64,000 nt of DNA from Oenanthe sinensis (taxonomy: Eukaryota > Streptophyta > Magnoliopsida > Apiales > Apiaceae): contig CM053800.1 in assembly GCA_028671895.1 (NCBI GenBank), positions 10,375,886 to 10,439,885 on the forward strand, given 5' to 3'. The notes beneath the pieces are model-generated. The model had not been told where the DNA came from. It made no database searches and saw nothing but the letters and a program-made list of their open reading frames with translations. A program made the position numbers and the translations under genes. Positions 12,856 to 25,212 of the stretch are shown in pieces. Numbering within the stretch: position 1 is the first letter of the stretch; each line of letters starts with the position of its first letter.

Positions 12856-14134
12856 TTTATATTTTATTTATTGGTTTGTTAGGTTTGATGTGAGTTTTCT
12901 TGTTAATAGAAATATGTCTAAGATAAGTATATAAGTATAATTAAGTTATAAACGCTCGTAGAATATAGTGAGGTACTTCAGGGACTAAAGTATCGTATTA
13001 TATTTCACTATAGATGTAGACGCGCAGACTCGATCTCAATAGCGCATACTCGTAGCAATCGCATGAGCGTCAAATTAAAGAATTGTTAAAAGGTGATACC
13101 GTGAGACGAACAGTGTAGTCGACCAATTCCAGCTTAGGACCACATTTATATCAGACAAATATTTTCTCCTTGAAAATCCTAAACACTTTTATTTTACTGT
13201 TTCGATTATTTATATTATGATAAATAGTTATTGTTTATAACTATTTATAATTCCTGTTTTATTCTGTGCATCAGAGTTACTTGTTATTCATACTCTAAAT
13301 ATTGGAAATTGATTATAATAAACACATCATATCTTGTGTTATCATAGTAAATAATGAGGATATGATATGTATTTAAAACTAAGCATACCTTTATTTTATT
13401 TGGGTTGCTCTATTGGATTGGAATTTTAGCGTAAGAGACTCAGAGATAAGAGTTCGGCATTTGAGGAGGATATGGTAACCAATCCATCTTCCTATAGGCT
13501 AACATTATTTGCCTATTTTATTACCTATATTTTGAAATCTTTGTTATATCTATGGGTATAGAAATGTACTGATGAACTATAAAGAGGTCCTATTGCTTTT
13601 GAAATATGATTAGTGGGCAATAGTGTTTATTTGTGTGTATCCAATCCATATTGCATGTATGGCTATTATATATTGATTTTGAGCAGTTGGTTCATTTTGA
13701 TGACATACTGCATTGCTTCAGTTTAGATAAACTGTGATTTATTTATTGTTCAGTTTTTATAATAAACTGTTTTATATTTCATTCTCTATATAGATCTCAT
13801 ATATTGACTACATTTCAATTGTTCATATACTTGCTGAGCATTTTTTTGGCACACTCTTGCTTTTTATCTAAATCCTGCCAGACTATCAGTATGAGTCATT
13901 CCAATAGTTCTAGCAGGCATAGCGAGAGACAGTTGTTGAGACCGCTCGCTTCTCGGGCCTCTCAGATATTTAGTTGTTTTATTATGTATGTAGATAGTAC
14001 TTGTAATAAAACTAAACCTATCTAGACTTATAGATTTGAGTTTGTGGATTAGTAGTGTGTTTGTAAGAAAGTATTTGGATTTACTTTTAGTTTCAGCGGC
14101 TTAATTTCATACTATAACCTGTTAACGATCCTTA

Positions 14135-14300
14135 GTTGTTGGCGGGGTTAGTGCGCCTCTAGTTTATTATTTTATTATTGTTGGTTGTTGGCGGGCCAGT
14201 GTGCCTCTGGTTTATTATTTTATTATTACTGGTTGTTGGCGGGTCAGTGTGCCTTTGGTTTCTTATTTTATTGTTGTTGTTGGTTGTTGATTGGTTGGTG
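14135..14300 (+). repeat. Tandem repeat with a period near 49 bp
   Basis: Copies start GTTGTTGGCGGG at 14135, 14184 and 14232, with a truncated fourth at 14283. Each runs through a CCTCTGGTTTATTATTTTAT-like segment. Confidence 0.88.
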
Positions 14301-14339
14301 ACCCCCAAATCTAGACCCCGAATATATTATTTATATTAT

Positions 14340-14462
14340 AAAATAATATATATATATATATATATTATTCAATTTAATAGCATGTTTCAAATTTTTCATC
14401 GCTCAAACACTTTAATTTATTTAAAATTGTAATTTTATTATAATTTTTTTGAATATTAAAAT

Positions 14463-14512
<50 letters not shown>

Positions 14513-14820
14513 CATACTCTTTTATTTAAATTTTAATTAAAATATTTTCTAATATATTCGAAACTCTTTTTATTAATAAAATTTATTAATACTTTGCACG
14601 AGTTATTAATTTATGTTAATTAATATAAATATATAACAATATATTAATGAGAATTTAAACACATAATATAAATATGATTCAAAAATAATTTATCTCATGT
14701 ACAACATTGCATAAAAAATATTAATAATATAAATAATCAAATTAAATATTTAATTCATTAAAAATATATAACATATTATTTATTACTCATCTCCCGTGCT
14801 TTGAACGGGTTATAGACTAG
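14340..14820 (+). mobile_element. Helitron 3' part, related to the complete copy near 51 kb
   Basis: The 3' end has a hairpin (CCCGTGC-tttga-ACGGG, 14793-14809), then TTATAGACTAG ending at 14820 and followed by T: the Helitron CTAG|T terminus. The interior (for example CATCGCTCAAACACTTTAA near 14398) is homologous, in opposite orientation, to 51200-51400 of the complete Helitron. The 5' end is not found and may be lost in the AT repeat at 14340. Confidence 0.72.
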
Positions 14821-16948
14821 TATATATTATAACTTATCAAATTATTTTTTATTAGAAAATGTATGATAAAATCTAATTTATCTTCTTTTTAAAGGAGTAT
14901 CTTAATTTTTTGCGGAGATCCTCATTTCCAGTTCAAGATGGAGATCGAGAAGTAAAATAATTTTCATTTAAAAATTTGAACAAGTTCAAAAATTAAATTA
15001 AAATTTAAAACTAGAAGTGAGAATAGCACTCCCGAGCCCCGAACTTCAAATTGGCACGATCACCATCCTTTTTATTAATAATAATAAAAGTTAACATGTT
15101 AAAGATTTAGAAATTAAACAATATATTAAAGCAATATCTCTCTATGATTATTTAAAATTATGTTTTTTCTACACAAACCAGTTGGCAAAATTTTAGTTTT
15201 AGCTTATTTCAATTAGTAATAACCGCGCTCAATAAAATGTAGAAAATTTGAATGCTCAAATTTGAAAACAGATATATACAGTATTGTAATTTGGGCATAG
15301 TAACAATTAACAAAGACCCCACCGAGATATATTCTGTTATGAAAAACATTTGTGTTGTCCTTGAATTCGAATCCAAATAACTTATCTGATTTAGTTCAAA
15401 ATAAATTTAAAAAATAACGGTTCAATTCACATCGAAATCAAGGCTCTCAATGATCCTTATATTTTTTTTAACTCGATTCAAATCCGAAATTTTATATTAA
15501 AAAATATTTAAATAAATATTTTTAAATAATTGAAAAATGTATTATTTTTATAAACAATTAAATATTTAAATAATAAAAGTTCCTTATTTGACTTGTCCCA
15601 CAAGGTTAAAAGAAGCTCGATTTTTAAAATAATCTAAAATTTTAAAATTCAAATATAATATACCCAACAATTTTTGTGTGCATTTCGGTCCAAGTCTATC
15701 TTATAACATGTTTTTCTCGGTTCTTACTAGTTTCATACAAGAAGTTAAATTTTTGTCTCGAGGACAAAAAGTGTTGACAAATTTTTACATACAAAAGTAA
15801 GAGTTTTTATTTACTATGAATAATAAACATTAAAAAAATGAGTTGAACATATGTTATTATTATGTCGTTTGGTGTAAGAACATATTTACTAAAACAGGAA
15901 TTTTTTAAATCCATGACAAGCGATTTAGTAATCTGCTATAAAAAATCGTGAATAAGAAAAAGTCCTAAAAACTCTCCAAAAACGCAGATAAAGTGATATA
16001 ACTTCTTAAATTCATATTAAAAACCTAATTTTAATCTTATTTAGTATAAAAAAAAATTGCGGATAAATAGATATATTAATTGTTTGTCATGACGCTAAGC
16101 GAGAGAATGCTAAACATTTGATAATTTCTCCTTCCGCCGAGACCTTTTAAATAAAACTTGTACCAATTAAATCTCCTGACAATACGATACTTTAAATAAT
16201 TGAAAATAATATCGAATAATTTATGTAAATGTTAAGCGAAGAACTGGCATAAGTACAATAATCTAAGAACTGGTGGTAACAAACATCATAGAATATTGGA
16301 TATACTTTGTGTATAAACATACAAGAACATAGTTGCTGAGAAGTTAATATGTCACAACTCACATGTGGGGTATGCCTTAATCCGTATGCATACACAATAT
16401 ACACATGCATATATTTATTTATGTATATATATACATCAAGAAATAATATAAAAATAGGTCGGTTAAGTAAAAATATTCTCAAAATTTAAGTTAGAAGAGG
16501 GAGGGAGGAAGTAATAATAAACAAAGGTTTGATCTTTTAAGTTTTAAGTAATAAATTCATTCATGCAGCCCCCTTTCAAATTTCTATACACTTAACTCTA
16601 TTTTCTTGTACCAAATATACACCAACTCTGTATATTACTAGTCTATCTTCTTCAAGGTTAATTTTTATGTAGGGTTCTTGAATTGTAGGTACAAACTTCT
16701 TTAATTTCTTGGGAAATAAAGTGGCCCATTATGTTGTTTTGATGTGAAAGTGAGAAAATGATATTAGTTTAAGTGATTGGAGAAAAGGGTCATTGAGATC
16801 TAGAGGTTCTTGCTTTGGGATATCAAGTGATTTCAAGTAGTAGTATGAAGAAGAGTGTTGCTCTGTTTTAAGAAAAGAAGAGGAAGTTGCAGCTGTTGCT
16901 CTTGTTTTTGTGTTAGTGTTGGCTATTTTTGGGTGTCCTCGGGTCATC
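14821..16948. other. Intergenic DNA and KTN80 upstream region
   Basis: AT-rich sequence without a convincing gene as far as 16500. 16500-16948 probably includes the KTN80 promoter and leader. It also carries, on the opposite strand, a 73-codon open frame (16950-16729) reported separately. Confidence 0.5.
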
Positions 16949-16950
16949 AT
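16729..16950 (-). CDS. Candidate small antisense ORF overlapping the KTN80 start
   Basis: A 73-residue frame begins with an ATG that overlaps the KTN80 start codon in antisense. The product is Ser/Thr/Lys-rich at its N-terminus and carries a segment (SLDIPKQEPLDLNDPFLQSL) that looks more like a real peptide than random translation. I do not recognise it. It may be a chance frame opposite the KTN80 leader. Codon bias and transcripts would decide. Confidence 0.22.
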   Translation of the reverse strand: MMTRGHPKIANTNTKTRATAATSSSFLKTEQHSSSYYYLKSLDIPKQEPLDLNDPFLQSLKLISFSHFHIKTT

Positions 16951-19900
16951 GGCAACTACTAAACGTGCTTATAAGCTGCGTATCCTTTGTGTATGTGTGT
17001 GTGTGTGTGTTGCTCATTGTTTTTATATTTGTTATTATTGTTCTGTATTTATACATTTAAAATGTACTTTCTGTTAAGAACTATGCTCTTTCCTTGTTAT
17101 GTTTGTGTCTGTACTTTTGTATGTATATGAAACAAATGACTGTGGTGATGGGGCAGATGTCTTTTGCTTGATTGGATAGAACTTATATTTAATCTGTTGG
17201 ACAAGTTGGATTAGATTAACCAAATTGTGAAACGTAACAATTGAAAGAGTTTTACTTAGTTCCTGCTTTTTTAAAGACTTGGTTATTAATTTAGGATTAG
17301 GACTGGTTTTAGATGGTAATGTTCAGCCTTGACTTTGAATTTTTTGATAGAGGAATTCGTAGCTCACTCTACGAGTGTTAATTGCCTCAAGATTGGGAGG
17401 AAGACATCAAGGGTTCTAGTAACTGGAGGCGAGGATCACAAGGTCAATCTTTGGACAATTGGCAAACCAAATCCCACTGCTGTAAGTTCCTTCTTCTATC
17501 CGAATACCTTTTTGAGCTATATAATTTATTGTTGAAGTTTGTTTTACTTAAAACAACACATTAATTTCAAAAATCAGATTAGTAATGCACTTCTTCCTTG
17601 TATAGGGCCTTTAAAAATCTGCAATAAATGTCAAATTGTCAATATGTGAATTTGGTTATTTTGAGAAATATTAGTGACACTTCTAAAGATTTCCAAGACA
17701 TAGTTTTTTATATTATTAATGTTCCTTCTAACCTTTTACGTTTTTACTCTTGATGTTATATCTACCAAGTTTTTTGCAGAGCTTCTCAGGTCATTCTAGC
17801 GGTATTGATTCCGTTAGCTTTGACTCTTCTGAAGTGTTTGTAGCTGCAGGAGCAGCAAGTGGTACAATTAAGCTCTGGAATTTAGAGGCGGCAAAGAGTA
17901 TGTTTTATATTTTGGTATATGTAAGGATGAAATCATGTGACTTCTGCTGTCATTTGTATTCGATAAGCACACCAAGCTAACAACAGTAATCTGGTATACA
18001 TGTGGATGATATTGTGACTTCTGTTTTCATATTTGGTATCTAGTTGTTCGCACCCTTCCTGGTCATCGATCAAACTGTATATCCTTGGACTTCCATCCCT
18101 TTGGCGAAATTTTTGCTTCTGGTTCGTTGGACACAAATTTAAAGATATGGGACATTAGACTAAAAGGGGGTTGTATTCATACCTACAAGGGCCACACCAG
18201 AGGGGTAAATGCAATCAGATTTACGCCAGATGGTCGCTGGGTCGTATCTGGTGGAGAGGACAACACTGTTAAGGTTAGATTTATTATTTTATTTGCTCCA
18301 GTGCATCTCGGGTACTGTGGTAATATATCCATATCACAGTATGTACTGTATGATACTTGTATTCACAGATTAAACATATATGCATCTCTTCGATATAGTT
18401 CAAATGCCTAGCTATGCAGATAGTGTGCATATAGTTCTGATTCCAGATTTGGCTATGAAGTATAAACAAAGATAGCAATTGACGAAAACTTATTTTTCTT
18501 GGAAGAGGTGAGCTGTTCATTTAATAAAGTAGAGGAGCTAGCTAAATCTTTTTATGTAAGATAACGTGTATAGCTCATATAAGTAACATCTCAAGTTCTT
18601 AAATTCATGTAGTTACCAAAGCTCGTAACCTAAAGCTGAGCTCAGATTTGTTCGTTAGGTAATTAATAACTGCTTATTTAAAAGCATTGTCATAATGTGT
18701 ATAAACTTATGCATGAGTTGAACTACAATCCTAATTAATCAGTATTGAGGCAGCTGTGGGATCTAACTGCAGGAAATCTTTTATATGAATTTAAGAGTCA
18801 CGAAGGCCAGATCCAGTGCATAAAATTTCAAAAAAATTAAATAATAAAATAAAATTCAAAGATATATCAATTGCCTTCACCTCCCCTACACTTAAATATA
18901 TATTAATGACCAAAAAGAATGGAAGTCTAGTATTTTTATGCATGTATGTATCTTGTCACAATGTGTATAAACTTCTGCATTAGTTGAACTACAATCCTAA
19001 TTAATCAGTATTGTGGTAGCTGTGGGATCTAACTGCAGGAAAGCTTTTACATGAATTTAAGAGTCACGAAGGCCAGATCCAGTGCATAGATTTTCATCCT
19101 AATGAGTACTTACTTGCGACAGGTTTAAGAAATGTGGCACTGTTATTTTTAAATTAATGAGTAGTATGCCTTATGTCTTCAGTGCAATTAGTTATCTGCA
19201 TTACAATCTTATGTTTATTATTCTGGTTGACGTTAAAACATTAGTCATGAGGACATCTCCTACCATTTTCCATTTTCTGCAACTATTGTAGGAATGATGT
19301 CGAGTATCTTAAAATTTGTAAAAATTGTGATTAAGATATTATATATAAATCTTTTGAAAATTACAATGGAGTAGTGCCTGAGTGGTGGCAAAGGTGCTCC
19401 TAATGCAAAAAATTAAATAAAATTCAAAGATATATTAATTACCTTCACCTCCCCTACACTTAAATATATATTAATTACCAAAAAGAATGGAAATCGAGTA
19501 TTTTTTATGCATATATGTATCTTGTTTAGATTATATTTTTAGGAAATATAAATTTTATACTAAAATCATTTCTCTCCCCCTCTCTCTATGATATATATAC
19601 GACATATCATGTATATAATAATTCTCCAAGACCCCATTTTATATTATCATCACACGGACATTGTCCCATCAATCATCCTTCATGACTGATACCAAACTAT
19701 GTTTCACAGGTTCAGCTGACAAAACAGTTAAATTTTGGGATCTTGAAACCTTTGAGCTTATAGGATCATCTGGTCCTGAGGTGAAGTACATATGTGTCTA
19801 CTTGTGTAGCTTGGTTATGCACTTAACTAATGTCAGATTTGTGGCTATAATTGTCTTCCACATACTTACCATTCCGTAAACTGTTATAAGCCCAGACCAC

Positions 19901-22900
19901 TGGAGTACGCTGTATGACCTTTAATCCTGATGGGAAAAACCTTCTTTGTGGTTTGCATGAAAGTTTAAAGGTAGCTTTTTTTGTAAGCATCTAACTTTGA
20001 AGGAATATGATAAATTAATTTACATAGCATATTTTCACTATAACTTAAGTAATGATGCTATTATGTAGGTTTTTTCATGGGAACCAATCAAATGTCATGA
20101 TACTGTGGATGTAGGATGGTCCAGATTATCTGATATTAATATTCACGAGGGGAAGCTACTTGGCTGTTCTTACAATCAAAGTTGTGTTGGAGTATGGGTT
20201 GTAGACATATCGGTGAGTTTTTCCCAGTATAAACTCCTCCACGTCCTGCAGGCCTAAATAGCTAATTTAGACTGATGTAAATGATGTTGACCGCTAACCC
20301 ATTGCAGTGTGTCAAACCATATGGAATTGTTAATAATTCTCGATCAAATAGTATCCCGGGACCAAAAGCTAATTTTAGTGGGAGTGTATCTCGGACAGAA
20401 AACACTGCAAAGACTAGTACGGGCAGGCAATCTGTTTCACAAAACTCAGATTCTGCAACAAAGGAAACAAAAACATTTTGGAGGCACTCAGTGTCGCAAA
20501 ACTCCGATCCAATCAATAAGGATTCGAAATCTTTCCCATGTATGTGCTCTTGGTTCACTAATCTGTACTCAAGAAATTATTTGACTTTACATGCTATATC
20601 AGCTTTTTTGGTTTTATCATTTTATTTTTTAGGTATATTGTATATTTGTACCTATGTTTTCTGCTTTTCTCAAGCTACAAGATAATCATTTCTGTTCTGT
20701 TCTGTTCTTTTCTATTACTTAATATAGCTCGGAGCACTACACCTACTACACCTCGAAGGCCAATTTTATATATCGGGACAAAGCCGAGTACAGTTTGTAC
20801 ACCGGGTATATCTGCTGTAACATCACCAAATGTTGTGTCAAAGACAGCTACAGTTAGTTCACTGGGCATTCCTGCTATAACAGCTCCAAGGAGGAATTTG
20901 CTGAAGATCCATGCAACACCCAATACTTCATTTTTTAACAACTCAGATGCTGTATCGGTAATTGTTCCTAGAAACGATAGAAGAGTAGAACAAGCAGCTG
21001 AATCAAGACGAGAAGGAGTTTCCGGAAAACCGACAGCCCTATCCTTGCAGTCAAGACCATCAGATCTTCGGAAATATTCAAGTGCTAAGGATAATTTGGG
21101 AAGAGCCAGTGTTTCAGGAGAGTCTGAGACTGAGGTATTCAGAACGAACGGGTCTAGTGGTTCTAGTAGTAGTACTTCTCCTGCTGTTCAGACCTCATTA
21201 ATAAGAACTTCTGCAGTTGAGAGAAATGTAAAAGATGATAGATCTACTGTACCTGCTAGATTTCACTTGAATCCAGCATCAGAGCCACCTAGCAGCTACC
21301 AACACGAAAGCTGTACGTGGTGAATTGTCATAACTACATAATGCAAATTCTTATATTTCAACTAAGTGGTGTTCCTTTCTAGTTATTTATTTTACGTATC
21401 GTAAATTTCTGGTAATTTGAAATTATCTGTTAGTCAAAGAACTCCACCCTCCCCCGACCATTAAAACAGTGTAATAAAATAGTTTGGTATACTTATATAG
21501 ACCCTAACTGCCTTTGGTTTAGGAGTATCAATAATAAAATGCTTGCAACCCATATTAATTGGGAGCCTTCTGCATGCAGACGCATCATATAATTTTTTTT
21601 CTTTTTAGGATATTTCTGTTAGTCATAGGACTTTGGTAAACGCGCACCATGTTCATTGTGATTCTGGAATCAGCTAAAGTTTCAACAACAGTAATATACT
21701 CAATTGAATATTTAAACATTGTTTACACTATTAATTTTACCTGATCGTTGTTGCAGATGAGACTCGAGCACATAGAGTAGATCGAGATGTTTGTGCTGTA
21801 GAAAGTCAACAAACGGGTAGGTTCTATTCCTTGTCAAGTGTACTGTCCTGGACATAGAGTATAGACTTGTTTTTTTGCTAAATCATTTAGTATAGACTTG
21901 TTAGTAATACTTAACTAATTTTACAGCAAGAATACGTTCTCTTGTTAGAAACTGGGAGAATAAAGATAGATATCCTGATCATGAGGGTTTGTCTTCCAAC
22001 AATCACTCTGGTGCAGTCTCTTCTGTCAACACACTACCAATTAATGTGGTAGGTTAATTTGGATTTCTGCACTCATTTCATACTGTACATTTCATTTGCA
22101 GTTTACTGGTTAAACATATAGTTTTAAAATATCTTTTAAATTCCTTGATGGCTTTCTGTAATACTAGCACTGGCCAGTAAAGCTCCGTGAGAAAGATGAT
22201 TGTACTCTATCTAGTTATCTTTACCCAAAGATAGTGTACTTGTTAAAGAAAATATACAATATTAGCGGACATGTAGTAGTTCGGGTGTTAGTATGCCCTC
22301 TAAACCAATTGGGCTCGGTCAAATCTCAATTCAGAATCTTATATTCCCTTATCTGATAAACTTGCATAGCATATTATTATCTCCTAAAAAGTAGCATTTG
22401 CTTATCAAGTTGGTAAATTCAGATTAAATTAAAATTTAACGAATGTACTGTTCACAATCTATGTACTGTTGGAGACAAAGTAGGACTTTGTCATATTAAA
22501 GTTTTATAAATGCTTGTAAGTTGCAACATTCCAAGGCTCATTCAGTCCCATAGAGAAGCACAACTATCAATGAAACCTTAAACCACTTAGTTTATCATGA
22601 CTTAGCGTGCTTTGGAAAAATAATGACACATGACTCACATTTATGTGTGAATATAATATCATCTTTATGATCGAGGTGAAATATTATGTGAACATATGTC
22701 ACTTTTTTTTTCGTTTTATCAATGTTTTTCGTCTTCACATTTTGATGTGATACTGGGGAACTTGGAAAATATTGGTATTAGTTTTCTTATCTTCGTTGCT
22801 CTAAGTTCCAATTTAACTTAAGAGGAATATCTTTATCTACTGAAAGCAAATGGAGCCTGGAAATGAGGAAGATACTATTTCAGCTTTGACGGAACAACAT

Positions 22901-25212
22901 GATCAATTTGTTGGCACGTTGCAGTCTCGTCTAGCAAAATTGGAGGTAATGCCTGGTTACCATTACTGTTATAGTTAAATTTCAATTGTAAACATTGAGG
23001 ACTACGTTTCAGTTTATCTCTTTTCTTACAGTCTTTGGATACGCTTCCTCTTATTTGAATATCAAGAAGGGAAACTTGTCTTTTATTGATGTATCCAAGT
23101 CCATGTATATTGATCTAAGCAAAAGTTCACCCATCATTTCTCAGTGTCATCCTAATTTCTTCCATCTATCTTTGTATCCGGTATATATCCTTATATGACC
23201 TCACATCCACCTTCTGATTCTCACTTTAGCAACTCCATTTTAAATTACCTATGTCAATGTGTATGGTGAAATATATGGTATATTACTGCCACTTAAAACT
23301 ACTCCGCCAACATCACTGGCACTATACATTTACAAGGTAACTTGGAGCCGTGGCCATCAATCTTATATTCTTATTGTTACTATGCCTTGCAAGTTACCTT
23401 GTAAACAATTATGTTAGGATTTACATAGTAATAGTACATGTTGGCATGTTGCAAATGTCAACGGAGCAACCCGCCTTCAAAGATTTTAAGAATTTTGATT
23501 AAGATCGGATGTAAAATTAATAAAGATGGAGGCTGAAATCTAAATTATAATGACAAAAAGTAGGTCTTAGTAGACTTATTTATTTATTTTCTTGTTTGGG
23601 AATCTAACTAGCAGCAAGTTCCTTCAGTTTGATGCAACTTGAAGATTGAGATTCTTTTTTTTTCCTCAAGGTATAATGTAAGACCAAGGGGCTCAAATGG
23701 AGAGCATTGGTTGGCAAAAAATGTTGTTTTCATATATCTCATGATTATATATGTGCGTGTCTTTGTTTCTGGGCAGATGGTTCACAAATACTGGGAAAGA
23801 AATGATATTAAAGGGGCCATTGGTATGACACAGAAGATGTCTGATAATGCTGTAAGTATTCATTTGCATTTATTTCTAAACATGCCATTTCTTGGACAAC
23901 ACCTTTGTATGTTTTTGTTTATATTGTGGTCTAGTGCTCAATTTCAGTGTGACACACATATATATAAATATCTGTTTTATGGCCCATTTAAATGCATACA
24001 ACACTTCTTTAATCGCAATTGTGGTGTAATGCAGGTCCTTGCTGATTTTGTTAGCATATTGACAGGAAAACCTGACATTGTTACACTGGATATTTGCACT
24101 TGTGTCTTGCCACTCCTGACAAACCTTCTTGAAAGTGAAAGGGATCAGTATGTACCTTTTTTTCTCTTCTATGATAGTTTCTCCTTCCAATTATATTGTT
24201 TCTATAATCTGAACCCAAGCCATGGAATATCTGCCCGTCATATTTTCTGAACGGAATGAAAAGGTTATAAATAAGTGATTGCATACGGAAACTATGGAAT
24301 CCAGGGATTGATAATGATAAAAATAAGTTGCAATACTAAAGACACCAAGATTATTTATACATATTTTAACTTTAAAACTTTCTACTATCGAGCACGATTG
24401 CATAGCCCAAGTGGTAGAGGGCTTATCCTCTGTCGTCCTAAGTCCTGGGTTCGACTCTGGCTCATCCCGAGAATTTTGAGGCAGGGGTTTGTGGAAATTT
24501 TAGCAGAGTTTTAGCTTTTAAAGGAAATAAAGTGGGTCCATTTTACAAAGTAATGTGAACAATAGAACTTCTAAATTTAAATTGATCTTTGCTGATTGAT
24601 TTTCAGTCAGACTCGCATATTATCATATCAACTTCCTGGCTTTAGAAATTCAATTAGTCATGTTGACTTGATTATTAGTTCCATATAGTGATATGATTGA
24701 TTTTGATTATAAATCGCCAAATGAGTAGCTGTTTTTTTAAATTTTTTGTAAATGTTTCTTTGAGTACTTGCCATAATGAGCTATTTTACATATAGGCATC
24801 GGGGTGTTTCACTGGAAATGCTGCTTAAGCTGGTGAAGGTGTTTGGTTCTTTAATCTATTCTTCCTTATCTGCATCATCATCCGTTGGGGTTGATATCGA
24901 GGCAGAACAAAGGTGTATATCAACTCATCTTAAACTTGATTAACTGCTTTTCTTGTGTAACTATTCTAATAGAGAGATTTTACTTATTTATTGGAGCAAA
25001 GGCTTGAACGTTGCAATCTCTGCTACGTCGAACTTGAAAAGGTTAAACTTTGTCTACCTGTCCTCACCAGGTGTGTTATTTACTTTAGCTCCGGTTTTGC
25101 AGTTTGTTCAATTGAATGCAGCTGAATTTGTTTTTTCCTTTTAATTAGAAGAGGGGGAACCATGGCTAAGTCCGCAAATGAACTGAGTCTTGCACTTCAA
25201 GAAGTCGCATAA
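16949..25212 (+). CDS. KTN80: Katanin p80 WD40 repeat-containing subunit B1 homolog
   Basis: Eighteen exons join without a frame error to 812 residues: 16949-16979, 17351-17481, 17780-17897, 18044-18273, 19020-19122, 19710-19780, 19896-19970, 20069-20212, 20308-20539, 20728-21312, 21757-21816, 21927-22048, 22847-22945, 23777-23851, 24035-24147, 24796-24912, 25002-25070, 25149-25212. All have GT-AG limits. The first 300 or so residues form the WD40 propeller (GHTRGVNAIRFTPDGRWVVS, HEGKLLGCSYNQSCVGVWVV). A low-complexity Ser/Thr/Pro linker follows, and the C-terminal con80 domain (VHKYWERNDIKGAI; ends SANELSLALQEVA) binds the p60 ATPase. In plants KTN80 targets katanin to microtubule branch points and crossovers for severing. 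The start MATTKRAYKLQEF matches the family. Confidence 0.96.
18691..19122 (+). repeat. Intragenic duplication of intron end and exon 5 of KTN80
   Basis: 18691-18822 and 18957-19085 are direct copies: the end of intron 4 plus exon 5. The first exon copy (from 18754) keeps an AG acceptor but is cut after about 70 bases and runs into TAA, with AATAAA-like sequence just downstream. A repeat after it (18822-18930) recurs at 19408-19500. Confidence 0.9.
18822..18930 (+). repeat. Interspersed repeat, copy 1 (second copy 19408-19500)
   Basis: Both copies contain CCTTCACCTCCCCTACACTT followed by AAATATATATTAAT and ACCAAAAAGAATGGAA. They flank the true exon 5 of KTN80. The family is not recognised. 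Confidence 0.85.
23329..23405. repeat. 16-bp perfect inverted repeat in KTN80 intron 13
   Basis: TTTACAAGGTAACTTG (23329-23344) and its exact reverse complement (23390-23405) could form a hairpin with a 45-base loop. Confidence 0.8.
24391..24500 (+). mobile_element. tRNA-derived SINE in KTN80 intron 15
   Basis: A-box-like TAGCCCAAGTGGTAGAGG is followed about 32 bases later by B-box-like CCTGGGTTCGACTC. There is no tRNA acceptor stem. The downstream part (GCTCATCCCGAGAATTTTGA) is a SINE-like body. Limits and target duplication are not clear. Confidence 0.62.

Larger units (their letters stand above)
11034..14330. mobile_element. Degenerate long LTR-like block, probably Ty3/Gypsy
   Basis: The left end TGTGACAACTTGGAT resembles starts of long plant Ty3 LTRs. 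The right side has GACCCCCAAATCTAGACCCCG, also typical near their ends, but the terminal TGTCACA is missing. No gag-pol frame is present, so it may be a truncated solo LTR. Internal marks include ATTAATTGTTT/TCGAG repeats (12700-12850), a three-and-a-bit copy 49-bp repeat (14135-14300), and a tRNA-like insertion near 11860-11935. Confidence 0.45.

Noticed and set aside
14178..14432. Hydrophobic Leu/Val-rich frame
   Set aside because: Translation of the 49-bp tandem repeat; no gene context.
20281..20685. Uninterrupted frame through KTN80 exon 9 into the intron
   Set aside because: The true exon ends at 20539 at a GTATGT donor; the extension past it is intron translation.
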